Below, piece by piece: positions 5,923-14,374 of a DNA stretch of 17,666 bases. The stretch is taken from contig NZ_JACHBZ010000035.1 of NCBI RefSeq assembly GCF_014200575.1, forward strand, positions 1-17,666, written 5' to 3'. Each line of letters begins with the position of its first letter. Positions within the stretch are counted from its first letter, which is position 1. The notes under the pieces are model-generated. The model saw nothing but the letters and a program-made list of their open reading frames with translations, did not search any database and was not told the DNA's origin. The position numbers and the translations under genes are program-made. The stretch comes from Mucilaginibacter saanensis (lineage in GTDB: Bacteria; Bacteroidota; Bacteroidia; Sphingobacteriales; Sphingobacteriaceae).

Positions 5923-8700
5923 ATGAGTGAAGATCTGAATCAAAACGATATCCCCGCCAATAAAGAAGAAAAACTACATAATGTTACCTCACTCGACGGG
6001 TTATACGAAAACTGGTTTTTGGATTATGCCTCTTACGTAATTCTTGACCGTGCCGTTCCGCATATCAACGATGGTTTAAAGCCGGTACAACGCCGCATAC
6101 TGCACTCGTTGAAAGAAATGGACGACGGGCGGTTTAACAAGGCTGCCAACGTTATTGGTAATACCATGAAGTATCACCCGCATGGCGATGCATCTATTGG
6201 TGATGCCATGGTACAGATAGGGCAAAAAAATCTGCTGATTGATTGCCAGGGTAACTGGGGCGACCCGGTAACCGGTGATTCGGCTGCGGCACCGCGTTAT
6301 ATTGAAGCACGTTTGTCAAAATTTGCGTTGGATGTTGTATTTAATGCCGATACCACCGTTTGGCAGGCCAGCTATGATGGCCGTAACAAAGAACCTATTA
6401 CGCTGCCGGTAAAATTCCCTTTGCTGCTGGCACAAGGTGCCGAGGGCATTGCGGTGGGTTTGGCTACCAAAATATTACCACATAATTTTATTGAGCTTAT
6501 TGATGCCTCTATAGCTGTACTGCAAGGCGAACGCCCTAATTTACTGCCCGATTTTCCTACGGGTGGTATGGCCGATGCCTCGTTATATAACGAGGGCCAG
6601 CGCGGCGGCAAGGTAAGGGTGCGTGCTAAAATTGTAGAGCGCGATAAAAAAACACTGGCCATTACCGAAATTCCGTTTACTACCACTACCGGCAGTTTAA
6701 TTGATAGTGTAATATCGGCCAATGATAAGGGCAAGATCAAGATTAAAAAGATTGAGGATAATACCGCTCAGAACGTCGAGATCATTATTCACCTGGCACC
6801 CGGTATATCGCCCGATGTAACTATTGATGCGTTGTATGCCTTTACTGACTGTGAGGTTTCTATATCGCCAAATACCTGCGTGATCCAGTCTGACAAGCCG
6901 CGGTTCATGAGTGTAAATAATATGCTTACCGAAAGCACATTTTTTACCAAGGAACTGCTGAAACAGGAACTGGAGATCAGGCTGAAGGAGTTGATGGAGA
7001 AGATCTTTTTTAGCTCGCTCCTGAAAATATTTATCCAGGAGGGGATGTACAAACATCCTGATTACGAAAGTTCAGGCAACTTTGAAACGGTGCTGGAAGT
7101 ATTGAACCATTTGTTTGAGCCCTTCTTTCCGCAGTTTTACAGGGCAATACTACCCGAAGATTATAAGAAGCTTATAGACAAGCCTATGAGCAGCATCACC
7201 CGCTTTGACGTTAAAAAGGCGGATGAGCTGATGAAAACGCTCGAGAACGAGATAAAGCAAGTTAAACACCACCTGAAACACCTTACTGATTATACCATTG
7301 CCTGGTTTGAAAAACTGAGGGAAAAATATGGTAAGGATCGCGGCCGTAAAACAGAACTGCGCACCTTTGATAAGGTAGAGGCTGCCCAGGTTGCCCTTGC
7401 CAATGTAAAACTATATGTTAACCGCGAGGACGGTTTTGTAGGCTCGGGCCTTAAAAAGGACGAGTTTGTGGGCGATTGCTCAGACATTGACGAAGTAATT
7501 GTTTTCCGTGCAGATGGGCGCTGCATCATCACCAAGGTGCAGGATAAGGTTTTTGTAGGTAAGGAGATCATACACGTGGCCGTATTTAAAAAGAATGATG
7601 AGCGCACGGTGTACAACATGATCTATAAGGATGGTGAAAGTGGGATCAGCTATATAAAACGTTTCTCAGTTGTTGGGGTAACCCGCGACAAAGAGTACGA
7701 CCTGACCAAAGGCACCAAGGGCACCAAAGTACTGTATTTTACAGCTAACCCTAATGGCGAGGCCGAGGTGGTTAACGTGCAGCTTAAACCTCACTCTAAA
7801 CTTAAAAAGCTACAGTTTGATGAGGATTTTGCTTCCATAGCTATTAAAGGCCGTGGTTCCATGGGTAATATTATTACCAAGTACCCGGTTAAAAAAATCT
7901 TGCTTAAAAGTAAGGGGGTATCTACACTGGCCGGCCGCAAAATTTGGTATGACGATATTTTAAAACGATTGAATGCCGATAGCCGCGGTAAATACCTGGG
8001 CGAGTTTGATGGTGACGACCGCATCTTGAATGTGTTGAGCAGCGGTATTTATGAACTAACCAATTTTGATCTGAATAATCACTTTGATGATAAGATGATC
8101 CTGATTGAAAAATACGACCCTAAAAAAGTTTATTCGGTGATACACCTGGATGGTAAATCGAAAAACTATATGGTGAAGCGCTTTGTATTTGAAAATATAG
8201 CCTTAGGTAAACAGATAAGCATAATTAGCGAAGAACCTGGTTCAAAACTCATCCTTATGGCTAAAACTGCTCCGGTGGTAAGTGTGGTGCAGTTGAAAGG
8301 TAAGGAGCAAGCGGCAGAAACCATTGAAATAAACCTTGCCGAGCTGATTGATGTGAAAGGAATGAAAGCCATGGGTAACCGCTTGTCGCAATTCCCGGTA
8401 AAATCGGTTGAGCTTATTACCGAAAGCGAAAGTGAAGAACCTGCGGATATAGTTCCTGAAACCGAAAGTACGGAAGAGCCGGATACCGAGGAACAGGCAG
8501 ATCAATCGGCTGAAACAGATACGGAAGAAACAACAGATGCTGATACCGTGCAGGCGCAATCAGTAGCTGATGAATCCGCTTCAATACCTGATGCAGAACC
8601 GGAAGGGCAGCCAAAGGAGGTGCACAAAAAGGTTGACTTTGAGATCACCAACCCCGATGATATTGATATAGACGATAAAGGCCAGTTAGGGCTGTTTTAA
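5923..8700 (+). CDS. parC: DNA topoisomerase IV (type IIA) subunit A
   Basis: The 925-residue protein is the DNA breakage-reunion subunit of a type IIA topoisomerase, which acts with ParE to decatenate and relax DNA. Visible are FLDYASYVILDRAVPHINDG (33-52), the helix-turn-helix segment KYHPHGDASIGDAM (83-96) and the catalytic tyrosine Y126 in AAPRYIEARLS. A coiled-coil-like region (about 440-475) and a beta-pinwheel C-terminal domain (about 530-810) follow. The tail 815-900 is very acidic (Glu/Asp/Ser/Thr repeats) and ends in the IDDKGQLGLF motif seen in Bacteroidota homologues. The gyrase GyrA-box is not apparent, favouring ParC over GyrA. The partner gene parE is not adjacent. Confidence 0.9.
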   Translation: MSEDLNQNDIPANKEEKLHNVTSLDGLYENWFLDYASYVILDRAVPHINDGLKPVQRRILHSLKEMDDGRFNKAANVIGNTMKYHPHGDASIGDAMVQIGQKNLLIDCQGNWGDPVTGDSAAAPRYIEARLSKFALDVVFNADTTVWQASYDGRNKEPITLPVKFPLLLAQGAEGIAVGLATKILPHNFIELIDASIAVLQGERPNLLPDFPTGGMADASLYNEGQRGGKVRVRAKIVERDKKTLAITEIPFTTTTGSLIDSVISANDKGKIKIKKIEDNTAQNVEIIIHLAPGISPDVTIDALYAFTDCEVSISPNTCVIQSDKPRFMSVNNMLTESTFFTKELLKQELEIRLKELMEKIFFSSLLKIFIQEGMYKHPDYESSGNFETVLEVLNHLFEPFFPQFYRAILPEDYKKLIDKPMSSITRFDVKKADELMKTLENEIKQVKHHLKHLTDYTIAWFEKLREKYGKDRGRKTELRTFDKVEAAQVALANVKLYVNREDGFVGSGLKKDEFVGDCSDIDEVIVFRADGRCIITKVQDKVFVGKEIIHVAVFKKNDERTVYNMIYKDGESGISYIKRFSVVGVTRDKEYDLTKGTKGTKVLYFTANPNGEAEVVNVQLKPHSKLKKLQFDEDFASIAIKGRGSMGNIITKYPVKKILLKSKGVSTLAGRKIWYDDILKRLNADSRGKYLGEFDGDDRILNVLSSGIYELTNFDLNNHFDDKMILIEKYDPKKVYSVIHLDGKSKNYMVKRFVFENIALGKQISIISEEPGSKLILMAKTAPVVSVVQLKGKEQAAETIEINLAELIDVKGMKAMGNRLSQFPVKSVELITESESEEPADIVPETESTEEPDTEEQADQSAETDTEETTDADTVQAQSVADESASIPDAEPEGQPKEVHKKVDFEITNPDDIDIDDKGQLGLF

Positions 8701-8760
8701 TAAAAGTAAAACCCGCCGGTTACATTAACCATGTTTGGTTTGTTAAAACCAGGGATAAAT

Positions 8761-8795
8761 AAAAAGCCCCTGCTGGATACCAGGAGGGGCTTTTT
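8761..8795. terminator. Bidirectional intrinsic terminator
   Basis: AAAAAGCCCCT (8761-8771) pairs with AGGGGCTTTTT (8785-8795). An inner CTGG/CCAG pair sits within it, giving a near-continuous 15-bp stem with A- and T-runs on both sides. It lies between the convergent topoisomerase gene and the small minus-strand gene, and can serve both. Confidence 0.85.
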
Positions 8796-8814
8796 ATTAT
8801 AACGTATGGTGCTG

Positions 8815-9159
8815 TTATAAAATCAGTATCAATACTAAAATAATGATGATGATGGCACCTACTGAAAGGTAAATACCGCCGCCGCCCATAGCGTTTGCTT
8901 CGTGTTTCAGACCTTTAAGCTCGGTACGCAGTTCTTTACGTTCCTGTTTGTTGAGCTCAGATTTGTCCATCGCCTTAATCTCGTTCACCCTGGTTTTTAT
9001 CTCTTCAATACGTGCTTGTTTCTGCTCAGTGGTCATGCTGGCTATTTGCTCCTTACTCAATATAGTTAAAGCGCCATCTGTAGCAGTAGAGGCATAACTG
9101 TTAAATGCCGCGACTGATAGCAGCATGGTAAGGGCGATTAAATAGATTTTCTTTTTCAT
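8815..9159 (-). CDS. Small exported coiled-coil protein with hydrophobic C-terminus
   Basis: The 114-residue protein starts MKKKIYLIALTMLLSVAAF, a Sec signal peptide (about 1-23). Next come a charged helical region rich in Lys, Glu and Arg (35-88, coiled coil likely), a GGGG turn (about 92-95), and an Ile/Leu-only tail (about 96-114) that would insert in a membrane. Similar short proteins are common in Bacteroidota and remain uncharacterised. With one cleavable and one C-terminal hydrophobic segment, it would be a tail-anchored periplasmic protein. It is not closely linked to another gene: the epimerase gene upstream on the same strand ends 96 bases away. Confidence 0.75.
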   Translation of the reverse strand: MKKKIYLIALTMLLSVAAFNSYASTATDGALTILSKEQIASMTTEQKQARIEEIKTRVNEIKAMDKSELNKQERKELRTELKGLKHEANAMGGGGIYLSVGAIIIIILVLILIL

Positions 9160-9255
9160 AGTGATATAATTTAATAAGTGTTGTGTTTAATTATGGTAAG
9201 TTAAAAAACTGTTAAAATGTTTGCACGATTGGTGTTTTTTTGAAAAAAAATATAA

Positions 9256-10122
9256 CTATAAGCTAATGTAAAATGGCGCTTCAAACACGTGGCCTGCATT
9301 TAGCTTTTGTATGGCTTCTTTCTTATTAATGTTAACATGGTGGTTTTCTGTATCGGCACAGCCAAGCCAGGGTTCAATGCAAACAAAATCGGCACCGGGT
9401 TTGGCCCATATCCCCAGGTAATTAAAATGCGGAAACTCAATGGATAATGACTGATCGTGCTTATTGCTTTTTATGCTGATCATTCTTGATGTTAACTGCT
9501 TAAAAACCAGGGCATCGTCATCAAATAGGTGGCGTGTAAGGTATAATTTATTGCCCGGTGTAGGTACCGGGTGGGTTTCGCCGGTAAAAAAGCCATTTGC
9601 CGAAAGCAGGTTGGTTTCTAAATGCTCGTCTGTTTCAAATTCCAGGTAATAATCCTCATAGTTTTCGCCCTTGTTAAAAGGTACGTTAAAGGCAGGGTGT
9701 GCGCCAACCGAAAAATAGATGGTTTTTTTATCCAGGTTAATTACTTTATAGGTAATCCGTAATGAATTATCAATCAGGGTATACAATACCTGGAAGTCAA
9801 ACTTGTAGGGGTAAACCTTCAAAGTTTTTTCGCAATAGGGTAAGGAGAAACTGGCCGATACTTCATCCGCTTCCAGCAAAATAAATTCCGATTGCCTTGC
9901 AATACCGTGCCGCGCCATATCATACGGTTGCCCGTCAACCAGAAGCTGGTTGTTAATTAAGCCACCCACAACCGGAAAAAGATTGGGCGCGTGCCATGGC
10001 CAAACAGTAGTGTTGGCTTGCCAAAGATGCTCGGTGGCGGTTTTTTTGTCATAAAATGAACTGAGCTGTGCGCCTTTCAGATCAATAGCTACTTTAAGGT
10101 ACTCGTTTTCTAATACGGTCAT
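9256..10122 (-). CDS. Aldose 1-epimerase family protein (LacX-like)
   Basis: The 288-residue cytoplasmic protein belongs to the galactose mutarotase superfamily, which interconverts alpha and beta anomers of sugars or sugar phosphates. Visible are the N-terminal LK-A-I-KGAQLSSFYDK (9-26) and WPWHAPNLFPVVGG (41-54). RHGIARQSEF (71-80) contains the first active-site His (H72), VGAHPAFNVP (139-148) the second (H142), and CIEPWLGCAD (248-257) the catalytic Glu (E250). The length and these motifs fit the LacX/YeaD-like group of about 290 residues. Its exact sugar is unknown. The divergent HD-domain gene begins 193 bases away. Confidence 0.85.
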   Translation of the reverse strand: MTVLENEYLKVAIDLKGAQLSSFYDKKTATEHLWQANTTVWPWHAPNLFPVVGGLINNQLLVDGQPYDMARHGIARQSEFILLEADEVSASFSLPYCEKTLKVYPYKFDFQVLYTLIDNSLRITYKVINLDKKTIYFSVGAHPAFNVPFNKGENYEDYYLEFETDEHLETNLLSANGFFTGETHPVPTPGNKLYLTRHLFDDDALVFKQLTSRMISIKSNKHDQSLSIEFPHFNYLGIWAKPGADFVCIEPWLGCADTENHHVNINKKEAIQKLNAGHVFEAPFYISL

Positions 10123-10286
10123 ACGTCAACGGCAATTATTTTAGAAATATTAAGATTTATACATCCAAGTTACACCTATTTTGTGAAATAGAAATGAATA
10201 TAACATACATTATTACGGTTAAAAATGAGTGCTGTACTCCAAACAGGTTTAACAAAGTAAGGCTGATCCTGTTTACTTAAATATGG

Positions 10287-10294
10287 TATATTTG
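10287..10294 (+). promoter_or_regulatory. Probable -7 box of the HD-domain gene
   Basis: TATATTTG exactly matches TAnnTTTG and lies 21 bases before the ATG at 10316, giving a very short leader. The -33 TTTG is not evident. Confidence 0.45.
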
Positions 10295-10315
10295 TAATGC
10301 TTAAATATAACTTAT

Positions 10316-10912
10316 ATGAATTTTGAGCATCTGCAGCAACAAATAGCCTTTATCCATGAGATAGATAAGGTAAAATACATTCAGCGTAAAACCCGCCTTT
10401 TTAATAGTGACAGAAATGAAAACGATGCCGAACACAGCTGGCATTTAGCAGTAATGGCCATTGTGCTGGCTCAGCACGCCAATCAGCCCGTTAATACCTT
10501 AAAGGTGCTTAAAATGCTGCTTATTCATGACGTGGTGGAGATTGACGCCGGGGATGTTTTTCTATACGATACCACCGTAAGCCATACCAACACCGAAGCC
10601 GAGCGGAAAGCAGCTGAACGGATATTTGGCTTGCTGCCGCCCGAACAGGCCCAGGAATTAATTGCTATATGGGAGGAGTTTGAAGCGGGTGAAACACCTG
10701 AAGCTCAATTTGCAAGGGCTATGGACAGGCTTGAACCACTGCTGCAAAATGTTTCCAATAACGGCGGTACCTGGCGCGAGTATCAGATAAGTTATGACAG
10801 GGTTGTGCAAAAGAAAGGCATCATCAGTGAAGGGTCACAAACCCTGTGGGATTTTGCCAAAACACTGATTGATGACAGCGTTGAAAAGGGTATACTGAAG
10901 AAAGAGGGGTAA
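10316..10912 (+). CDS. HD-domain phosphohydrolase (YfbR/HDDC2-like)
   Basis: The 198-residue protein is a metal-dependent phosphohydrolase of the HD superfamily (HD_3 type), whose relatives are 5'-deoxynucleotidases acting on dNMPs. The four metal ligands are visible: H40 in DAEHSWHLAV, H71-D72 in LIHDVVEIDAGD, and D137 in AMDRLEP. The conserved N-terminal KYIQRKTRL (20-28) and ERIFGLLP (101-108) fit the same subgroup. YfbR-type activity (dAMP or dUMP dephosphorylation) is inferred from the family, not shown. The gene is alone on its strand and is followed by a perfect inverted repeat that probably terminates it. Confidence 0.82.
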   Translation: MNFEHLQQQIAFIHEIDKVKYIQRKTRLFNSDRNENDAEHSWHLAVMAIVLAQHANQPVNTLKVLKMLLIHDVVEIDAGDVFLYDTTVSHTNTEAERKAAERIFGLLPPEQAQELIAIWEEFEAGETPEAQFARAMDRLEPLLQNVSNNGGTWREYQISYDRVVQKKGIISEGSQTLWDFAKTLIDDSVEKGILKKEG

Positions 10913-10921
10913 GAGGTATTG

Positions 10922-10965
10922 AATGTGAACAATCATCCCATTTAGATTAGGTGATTGTTCACATT
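10922..10965. terminator. Perfect inverted repeat between convergent genes
   Basis: AATGTGAACAATCA (10922-10935) and TGATTGTTCACATT (10952-10965) form a 14-bp perfect stem around a 16-base loop, between the stop of the HD gene (+) and the GH2 gene (-). There is no clean T run after it, so it may be a terminator for either strand or a protein-binding palindrome. Confidence 0.45.
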
Positions 10966-10978
10966 TAATATAATTATG

Positions 10979-11054
10979 GTCATGCCGAACTTGTTTCGGC
11001 ACCCCATGTGCAGAGTAACTATCCAGAGAGATCCTGAAATAAATTCAGGATGAC
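10979..11054. repeat. REP-like repeat made of two hairpins
   Basis: The 76-bp unit begins GTCAT and ends ATGAC. It contains one hairpin at each end: TGCCGAA/TTCGGCA (10983-10989 with 10995-11001, 5-base loop) and ATCCTGAA/TTCAGGAT (11031-11038 with 11044-11051, 5-base loop). This is the form of the extragenic palindromic repeats scattered in Sphingobacteriaceae genomes (from memory). Such repeats are normally mobilised in trans by RAYT-type transposases. Only one copy occurs in this window. Confidence 0.6.
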
Positions 11055-11065
11055 ACCTGCATTAT

Positions 11066-13504
11066 TTATTTACTTTTCAAAGTAATTGAAGCATTCTGCA
11101 AGCCATCAGCCGTGGCCGTAAAAGTGATACTGCCAGCTTTTTCTTTTGCCTGTACAATGGCAAGCGCCAGGCCATGAAATGCCTTACGGTAGTTTACCTT
11201 AAATGAATCGTGGCTAACCGGATCGCCATTGTCAACGCCGGCTATAAATGCTTCGCCATTAATTTTAAAGTTAACCAGGTTATCAGCATCGGGTACTACA
11301 TTGCCGTCTTTGTCTAAAATTTTTACGGTAATGAATGACAGGTCCTTGCCGTCGGCATTAATCAGGCTGCGGTCGGCCAGCAGCTCAATTTTGGCTGGTG
11401 CCCCTGCCGTGTGTATCTCCTGGGTTAATACCACTTTACCGTCCTGGCGCGATACGGCTTTAATTGTACCCGGTTCATATTTTACGCGCCACATAACATG
11501 CAGGTCGTCGCCATTTTTCTTTTTAACCCCTAACGATTTGCCGTTCAGGAAAAGCTCTGCTTCGTCGGCATGGTTATAATAGGCCCAAACATCAACGGTT
11601 TTACCCGCCTCCCAGTTCCAGTGCGGGAAGATGTGTAGCACCGGCTTGTCGGTCCACTCGCTTTGGTACATATAATAAACATCCTTAGGGAAGCCCGCCA
11701 GGTCAATAATACCAAAATACGAGCTACGCGAAGGCCAGCTGTAAGGAGTAGGTTCGCCCAGGTAATCAAACCCGGTCCAAACGAACATGCCAGAAAGGAA
11801 ATCATATTTTTTCATCACCTTCCAGGTAGCCTCGTGGGTTGAACCCCATGGTGGTCGTACATTATCATAGGCCGATACATTGTTGCCTGGCCTTACAAAG
11901 GGCTTGTCCCCGCGCTCAGGCCATTTCCTGATACTGTCTGATGGCATTTCGTAATAACCCCGTGTTTCCAGGCCAGAAGTAGTTTCTGTAGCAATGAATT
12001 TTTTGCCCGGATACCTGTCATGAAACTTGGCATAATCAAACTCATGGTAGTTATAACCAATAAGGTCAATAGCGCCCGATTTAACTATTCTGTTGTTGGT
12101 GTCTGGTCTGTCATTGGCGGTAGTTATCGGCCGGGTTTTATCCAGGCTGTGAACTATGGCGGCCAGTTCGGGAGCTATCCTTAAGGCGCTGGTATCGGCC
12201 TGCTCAGGTATCTCGTTACCAATGCTCCATATCATGATGCTGGGGTGGTTACGGTCGCGCAGTATCTGATCTTCCAGATCGCGTTTGTGCCACTCCTTAA
12301 AAAACAGGTGATAATCATAGGTGGCTTTTTTGCGTTCCCAGCAGTCAAAAGCCTCGTCCATTACAATAAAGCCCATTTTATCGCAAAGGTCAAGCAGTTC
12401 AGGAGCAGGGGGATTGTGCGAGGTACGGATACCATTGCAGCCCATCGCCTTTAATATTTGCAACTGGCGTTCAAGTGCACGCGTATTAATAGCCGAGCCC
12501 AGGCTACCCAGGTCATGATGATCACATACGCCCAGGATTTTCATTGGCTTGCCATTTAAAGAGAAGCCTTTATCGGCATCAAAATTAAAATAGCGGATAC
12601 CGAGGGGAGTGGTATATTCATCAATAACGGTTTTGCCTGTAATAACCTGCGTAACCACTTTATATAAATACGGATCCTGTACCGACCATAGTTGAGGGGC
12701 TTTTACGGTAAGATTAAAGGCGCTTTCAAATGTAGTATCTGTTAAATTGGCTTTTGAAGGGCTGACGCTGCCGGTTGCTACCACTTTGCCTGCCGCATCA
12801 TACACCAGGGTTTTTATATTAATAGTTTTGCCATTGCCAGCGCCATTGCGCACACGAACTTTAAGATTTACTGTTGCCGAGGCCCCAGTTACCTCGGGCG
12901 TGGTAATGTAAGTTCCCCAATGATCAATGGCTATTTTATTGGTGGTAACCAGCCATACATTTCTGTAAATACCCGAGCCGGAATACCAGCGTGAGTTTGG
13001 CTGAACAGAGTTATCAACCTTAACGGCTATGGTGTTTTTGCCGCCAAAGTTCAAATATGGTGTAAGCTCATACCGGAAAGAAATGTAGCCATTTGGACGG
13101 AAACCCAGATGGTGCCCGTTAACCCATACGTCACTTTTCTGATAAACACCATCAAACTCCACATAAATCAGTTTGCCTTTTGATGTTGCCGGAACGGTAA
13201 ACGATTTACGGTACCAGCCTATACCGCCTGGTAGGGCACCGCCCTCCGGCGTAGCCGGGTTATCTTTTGAAAACTTACCCTCTATGCTCCAGTCATGTGG
13301 TAGGTTTAACGATCGCCAACCGGCATCATTTAGTCCCGGCTTTTCGCCGTGATCAACAGCGCCTAAATTAAAGCGCCAGTCTTTATCAAAATTAATAATT
13401 TGCCGGGATGACTGTGCAAAGCCTTTTAAACAGCACAGCAGGGCAACAACCATAAGGCATGATAACTTACCACGCCCAGCTGCCAGGAATTTAATCAATA
13501 ACAT
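11066..13504 (-). CDS. Secreted glycoside hydrolase family 2 (beta-galactosidase-like)
   Basis: The 812-residue enzyme begins at the ATG at 13504; a TTG three codons upstream is possible but less likely. It has a signal peptide (hydrophobic VVALLCCLKGFAQ near 20-31). The GH2 jelly-roll domain includes NFDKDWRFNL and LPHDWSIEGKF, and an Ig-like domain follows (about 190-300). The TIM barrel carries IRTSHNPPAPELLDLCD, the acid/base Glu431 in WSIGNEIPEQ, and the nucleophile Glu507 in FIATETTSG. A DUF4982-like domain (about 620-695) and an Ig-like C-terminal domain end the protein. It probably cleaves beta-galactosides or beta-glucuronides of plant polysaccharides in the periplasm. No SusC/SusD pair is adjacent. 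A promoter lies 35 bases upstream. Confidence 0.88.
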   Translation of the reverse strand: MLLIKFLAAGRGKLSCLMVVALLCCLKGFAQSSRQIINFDKDWRFNLGAVDHGEKPGLNDAGWRSLNLPHDWSIEGKFSKDNPATPEGGALPGGIGWYRKSFTVPATSKGKLIYVEFDGVYQKSDVWVNGHHLGFRPNGYISFRYELTPYLNFGGKNTIAVKVDNSVQPNSRWYSGSGIYRNVWLVTTNKIAIDHWGTYITTPEVTGASATVNLKVRVRNGAGNGKTINIKTLVYDAAGKVVATGSVSPSKANLTDTTFESAFNLTVKAPQLWSVQDPYLYKVVTQVITGKTVIDEYTTPLGIRYFNFDADKGFSLNGKPMKILGVCDHHDLGSLGSAINTRALERQLQILKAMGCNGIRTSHNPPAPELLDLCDKMGFIVMDEAFDCWERKKATYDYHLFFKEWHKRDLEDQILRDRNHPSIMIWSIGNEIPEQADTSALRIAPELAAIVHSLDKTRPITTANDRPDTNNRIVKSGAIDLIGYNYHEFDYAKFHDRYPGKKFIATETTSGLETRGYYEMPSDSIRKWPERGDKPFVRPGNNVSAYDNVRPPWGSTHEATWKVMKKYDFLSGMFVWTGFDYLGEPTPYSWPSRSSYFGIIDLAGFPKDVYYMYQSEWTDKPVLHIFPHWNWEAGKTVDVWAYYNHADEAELFLNGKSLGVKKKNGDDLHVMWRVKYEPGTIKAVSRQDGKVVLTQEIHTAGAPAKIELLADRSLINADGKDLSFITVKILDKDGNVVPDADNLVNFKINGEAFIAGVDNGDPVSHDSFKVNYRKAFHGLALAIVQAKEKAGSITFTATADGLQNASITLKSK

Positions 13505-13538
13505 AAATTGCAATTTAGGATTAATTGTATCTAAGACA

Positions 13539-13569
13539 CTAAACTACAAATAATTGTTAAACAGACAAA
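13539..13569 (-). promoter_or_regulatory. Promoter of the GH2 gene
   Basis: On the minus strand TTTG (13569-13566), a 19-base spacer and TAGTTTAG (13546-13539) match the Bacteroidota consensus at all but one position. The start of transcription would be near 13533, about 29 bases before the ATG at 13504. Confidence 0.55.
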
Positions 13570-13680
13570 TAAAATGCATGGTATAAATGCTGATACATTT
13601 TGAGAGGTAGTAGCCAATGTCCGTTGTATATCAGTAACTTATTTTGTGTTATAAGGGAGTGATCTGAAATGCAAGTATAG

Positions 13681-13728
13681 CCTTTAAACAATAAATGCCG
13701 GGTAAATCCGGCATTTATTGTTTAAAGG
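13681..13728. terminator. 21-bp perfect inverted repeat after the DoxX-like gene
   Basis: Perfect 21-base arms (13681-13701 and 13708-13728) enclose the loop gtaaat; each arm ends in CCGG at the loop and has an A/T-rich outer part. It begins 10 bases past the stop of the minus-strand DoxX-like gene. The T-rich 3' arm makes it a likely terminator on that strand. The rest of 13570-13680 shows nothing. Confidence 0.7.
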
Positions 13729-13738
13729 TGTATTAAAA

Positions 13739-14131
13739 TTATAAAACCGGCACAGCGGTAAATATGCCGGCATAGTATTTACGATAGGCGTAACCTAAAA
13801 ATAAATGAAGTATAATAATGCTGACACCTAAAGGCATACCTGCCGGTGCCAGAAGGGTATGGAACAGAAAAATGTTTAATGAAATAGGAAACAATATAAG
13901 CAGGAAAAATGCAGTATAACGGTTAATCAATAAGGCCACGCCGCTTGCAATTTCAATAACCTTCATGTACGGGAAAAAATAACCCGCGCCAAAAAGTCCG
14001 CCGCTAAAGGCCTGTGCTTTCTCGGGCATGGGCGGTTGTTGCATGTGCAGAAACTGGAAAAAGAAATTAAGGCCAAATACCAGGAAGATAAGGCCCAGCA
14101 ATGACCGGGCAATTAATACTGCAATTTTCAT
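13739..14131 (-). CDS. DoxX-like integral membrane protein
   Basis: The 130-residue protein has four hydrophobic segments (about 3-23, 46-64, 69-88 and 98-118) and belongs by appearance to the DoxX/DoxD family of small inner-membrane proteins, sometimes linked to redox balance or quinone reactions. The N-terminus ARSLLGLIFLVFGLNFFFQF is typical. The ATG at 14131 is preferred over a GTG at 14161, because the promoter (14161-14191) places the transcript start between them. Its function is unknown in this group. It is divergent from the broken msrA gene. Confidence 0.75.
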   Translation of the reverse strand: MKIAVLIARSLLGLIFLVFGLNFFFQFLHMQQPPMPEKAQAFSGGLFGAGYFFPYMKVIEIASGVALLINRYTAFFLLILFPISLNIFLFHTLLAPAGMPLGVSIIILHLFLGYAYRKYYAGIFTAVPVL

Positions 14132-14160
14132 GAATTTAAGGTTTAATGGAAGTTTAAACA

Positions 14161-14191
14161 CTAAATTAGTAATTTAATTGACATATTCAAA
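14161..14191 (-). promoter_or_regulatory. Promoter of the DoxX-like gene
   Basis: On the minus strand TTTG (14191-14188), a 19-base spacer and TAATTTAG (14168-14161) agree with the Bacteroidota consensus except for one base. The predicted start near 14155 gives a leader of about 24 bases to the ATG at 14131. Confidence 0.55.
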
Positions 14192-14242
14192 CGCCGTATT
14201 TTCCTATAAACCAAATAGGTATTAACTTCGTTAATAAATACC

Positions 14243-14320
14243 ATGAACATACAAAAAATAACATTTGGCAACGGCTGCTTTTGGTGCACAGAAGCATTCA
14301 ATGTGTTATTCTATACTTAA
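14243..14320 (+). pseudogene. msrA: Truncated peptide-methionine (S)-S-oxide reductase, 5' end
   Basis: The ATG at 14243 opens a frame reading MNIQKITFGNGCFWCTEA. This is the start of MsrA including the catalytic GCFWC motif (residues 11-15), which normally reduces methionine sulfoxide in proteins. After Ala18 the family sequence stops: seven unrelated codons (FNVLFYT) and a TAA follow, and base composition shifts to AT-rich. An intact MsrA has about 160-220 residues, so only the first tenth is present. The break is best explained by insertion of the element encoding the recombinase at 14379, with the junction near 14297-14303. The 3' part of msrA is not in the window. Confidence 0.75.
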
Positions 14321-14341
14321 ATCGTGCTTTTTATTATAGAT

Positions 14342-14374
14342 AGTTGACAAAAAAGTTGACAATTGATACCTTTG
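14342..14374 (+). promoter_or_regulatory. Integrase promoter with tandem AGTTGACAA repeats
   Basis: TTG (14344-14346), a 20-base spacer and TACCTTTG (14367-14374) form a good Bacteroidota promoter. The -7 box ends four bases before the ATG at 14379, so the transcript is nearly or fully leaderless. The 9-mer AGTTGACAA occurs twice, at 14342-14350 and 14354-14362. These copies could be binding sites for the recombinase or a regulator, overlapping the promoter. Confidence 0.55.

Noticed and set aside
13505..13513. TTG start three codons before the GH2 ATG
   Set aside because: It adds only MQF before an ATG that begins a good signal peptide.
14132..14161. GTG start for the DoxX-like protein
   Set aside because: It coincides with the edge of the predicted -7 box, upstream of the likely transcript start.
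14243..14320. A genuine 25-residue peptide gene
   Set aside because: The first 18 codons match MsrA including GCFWC, so a truncated gene is the simpler reading.
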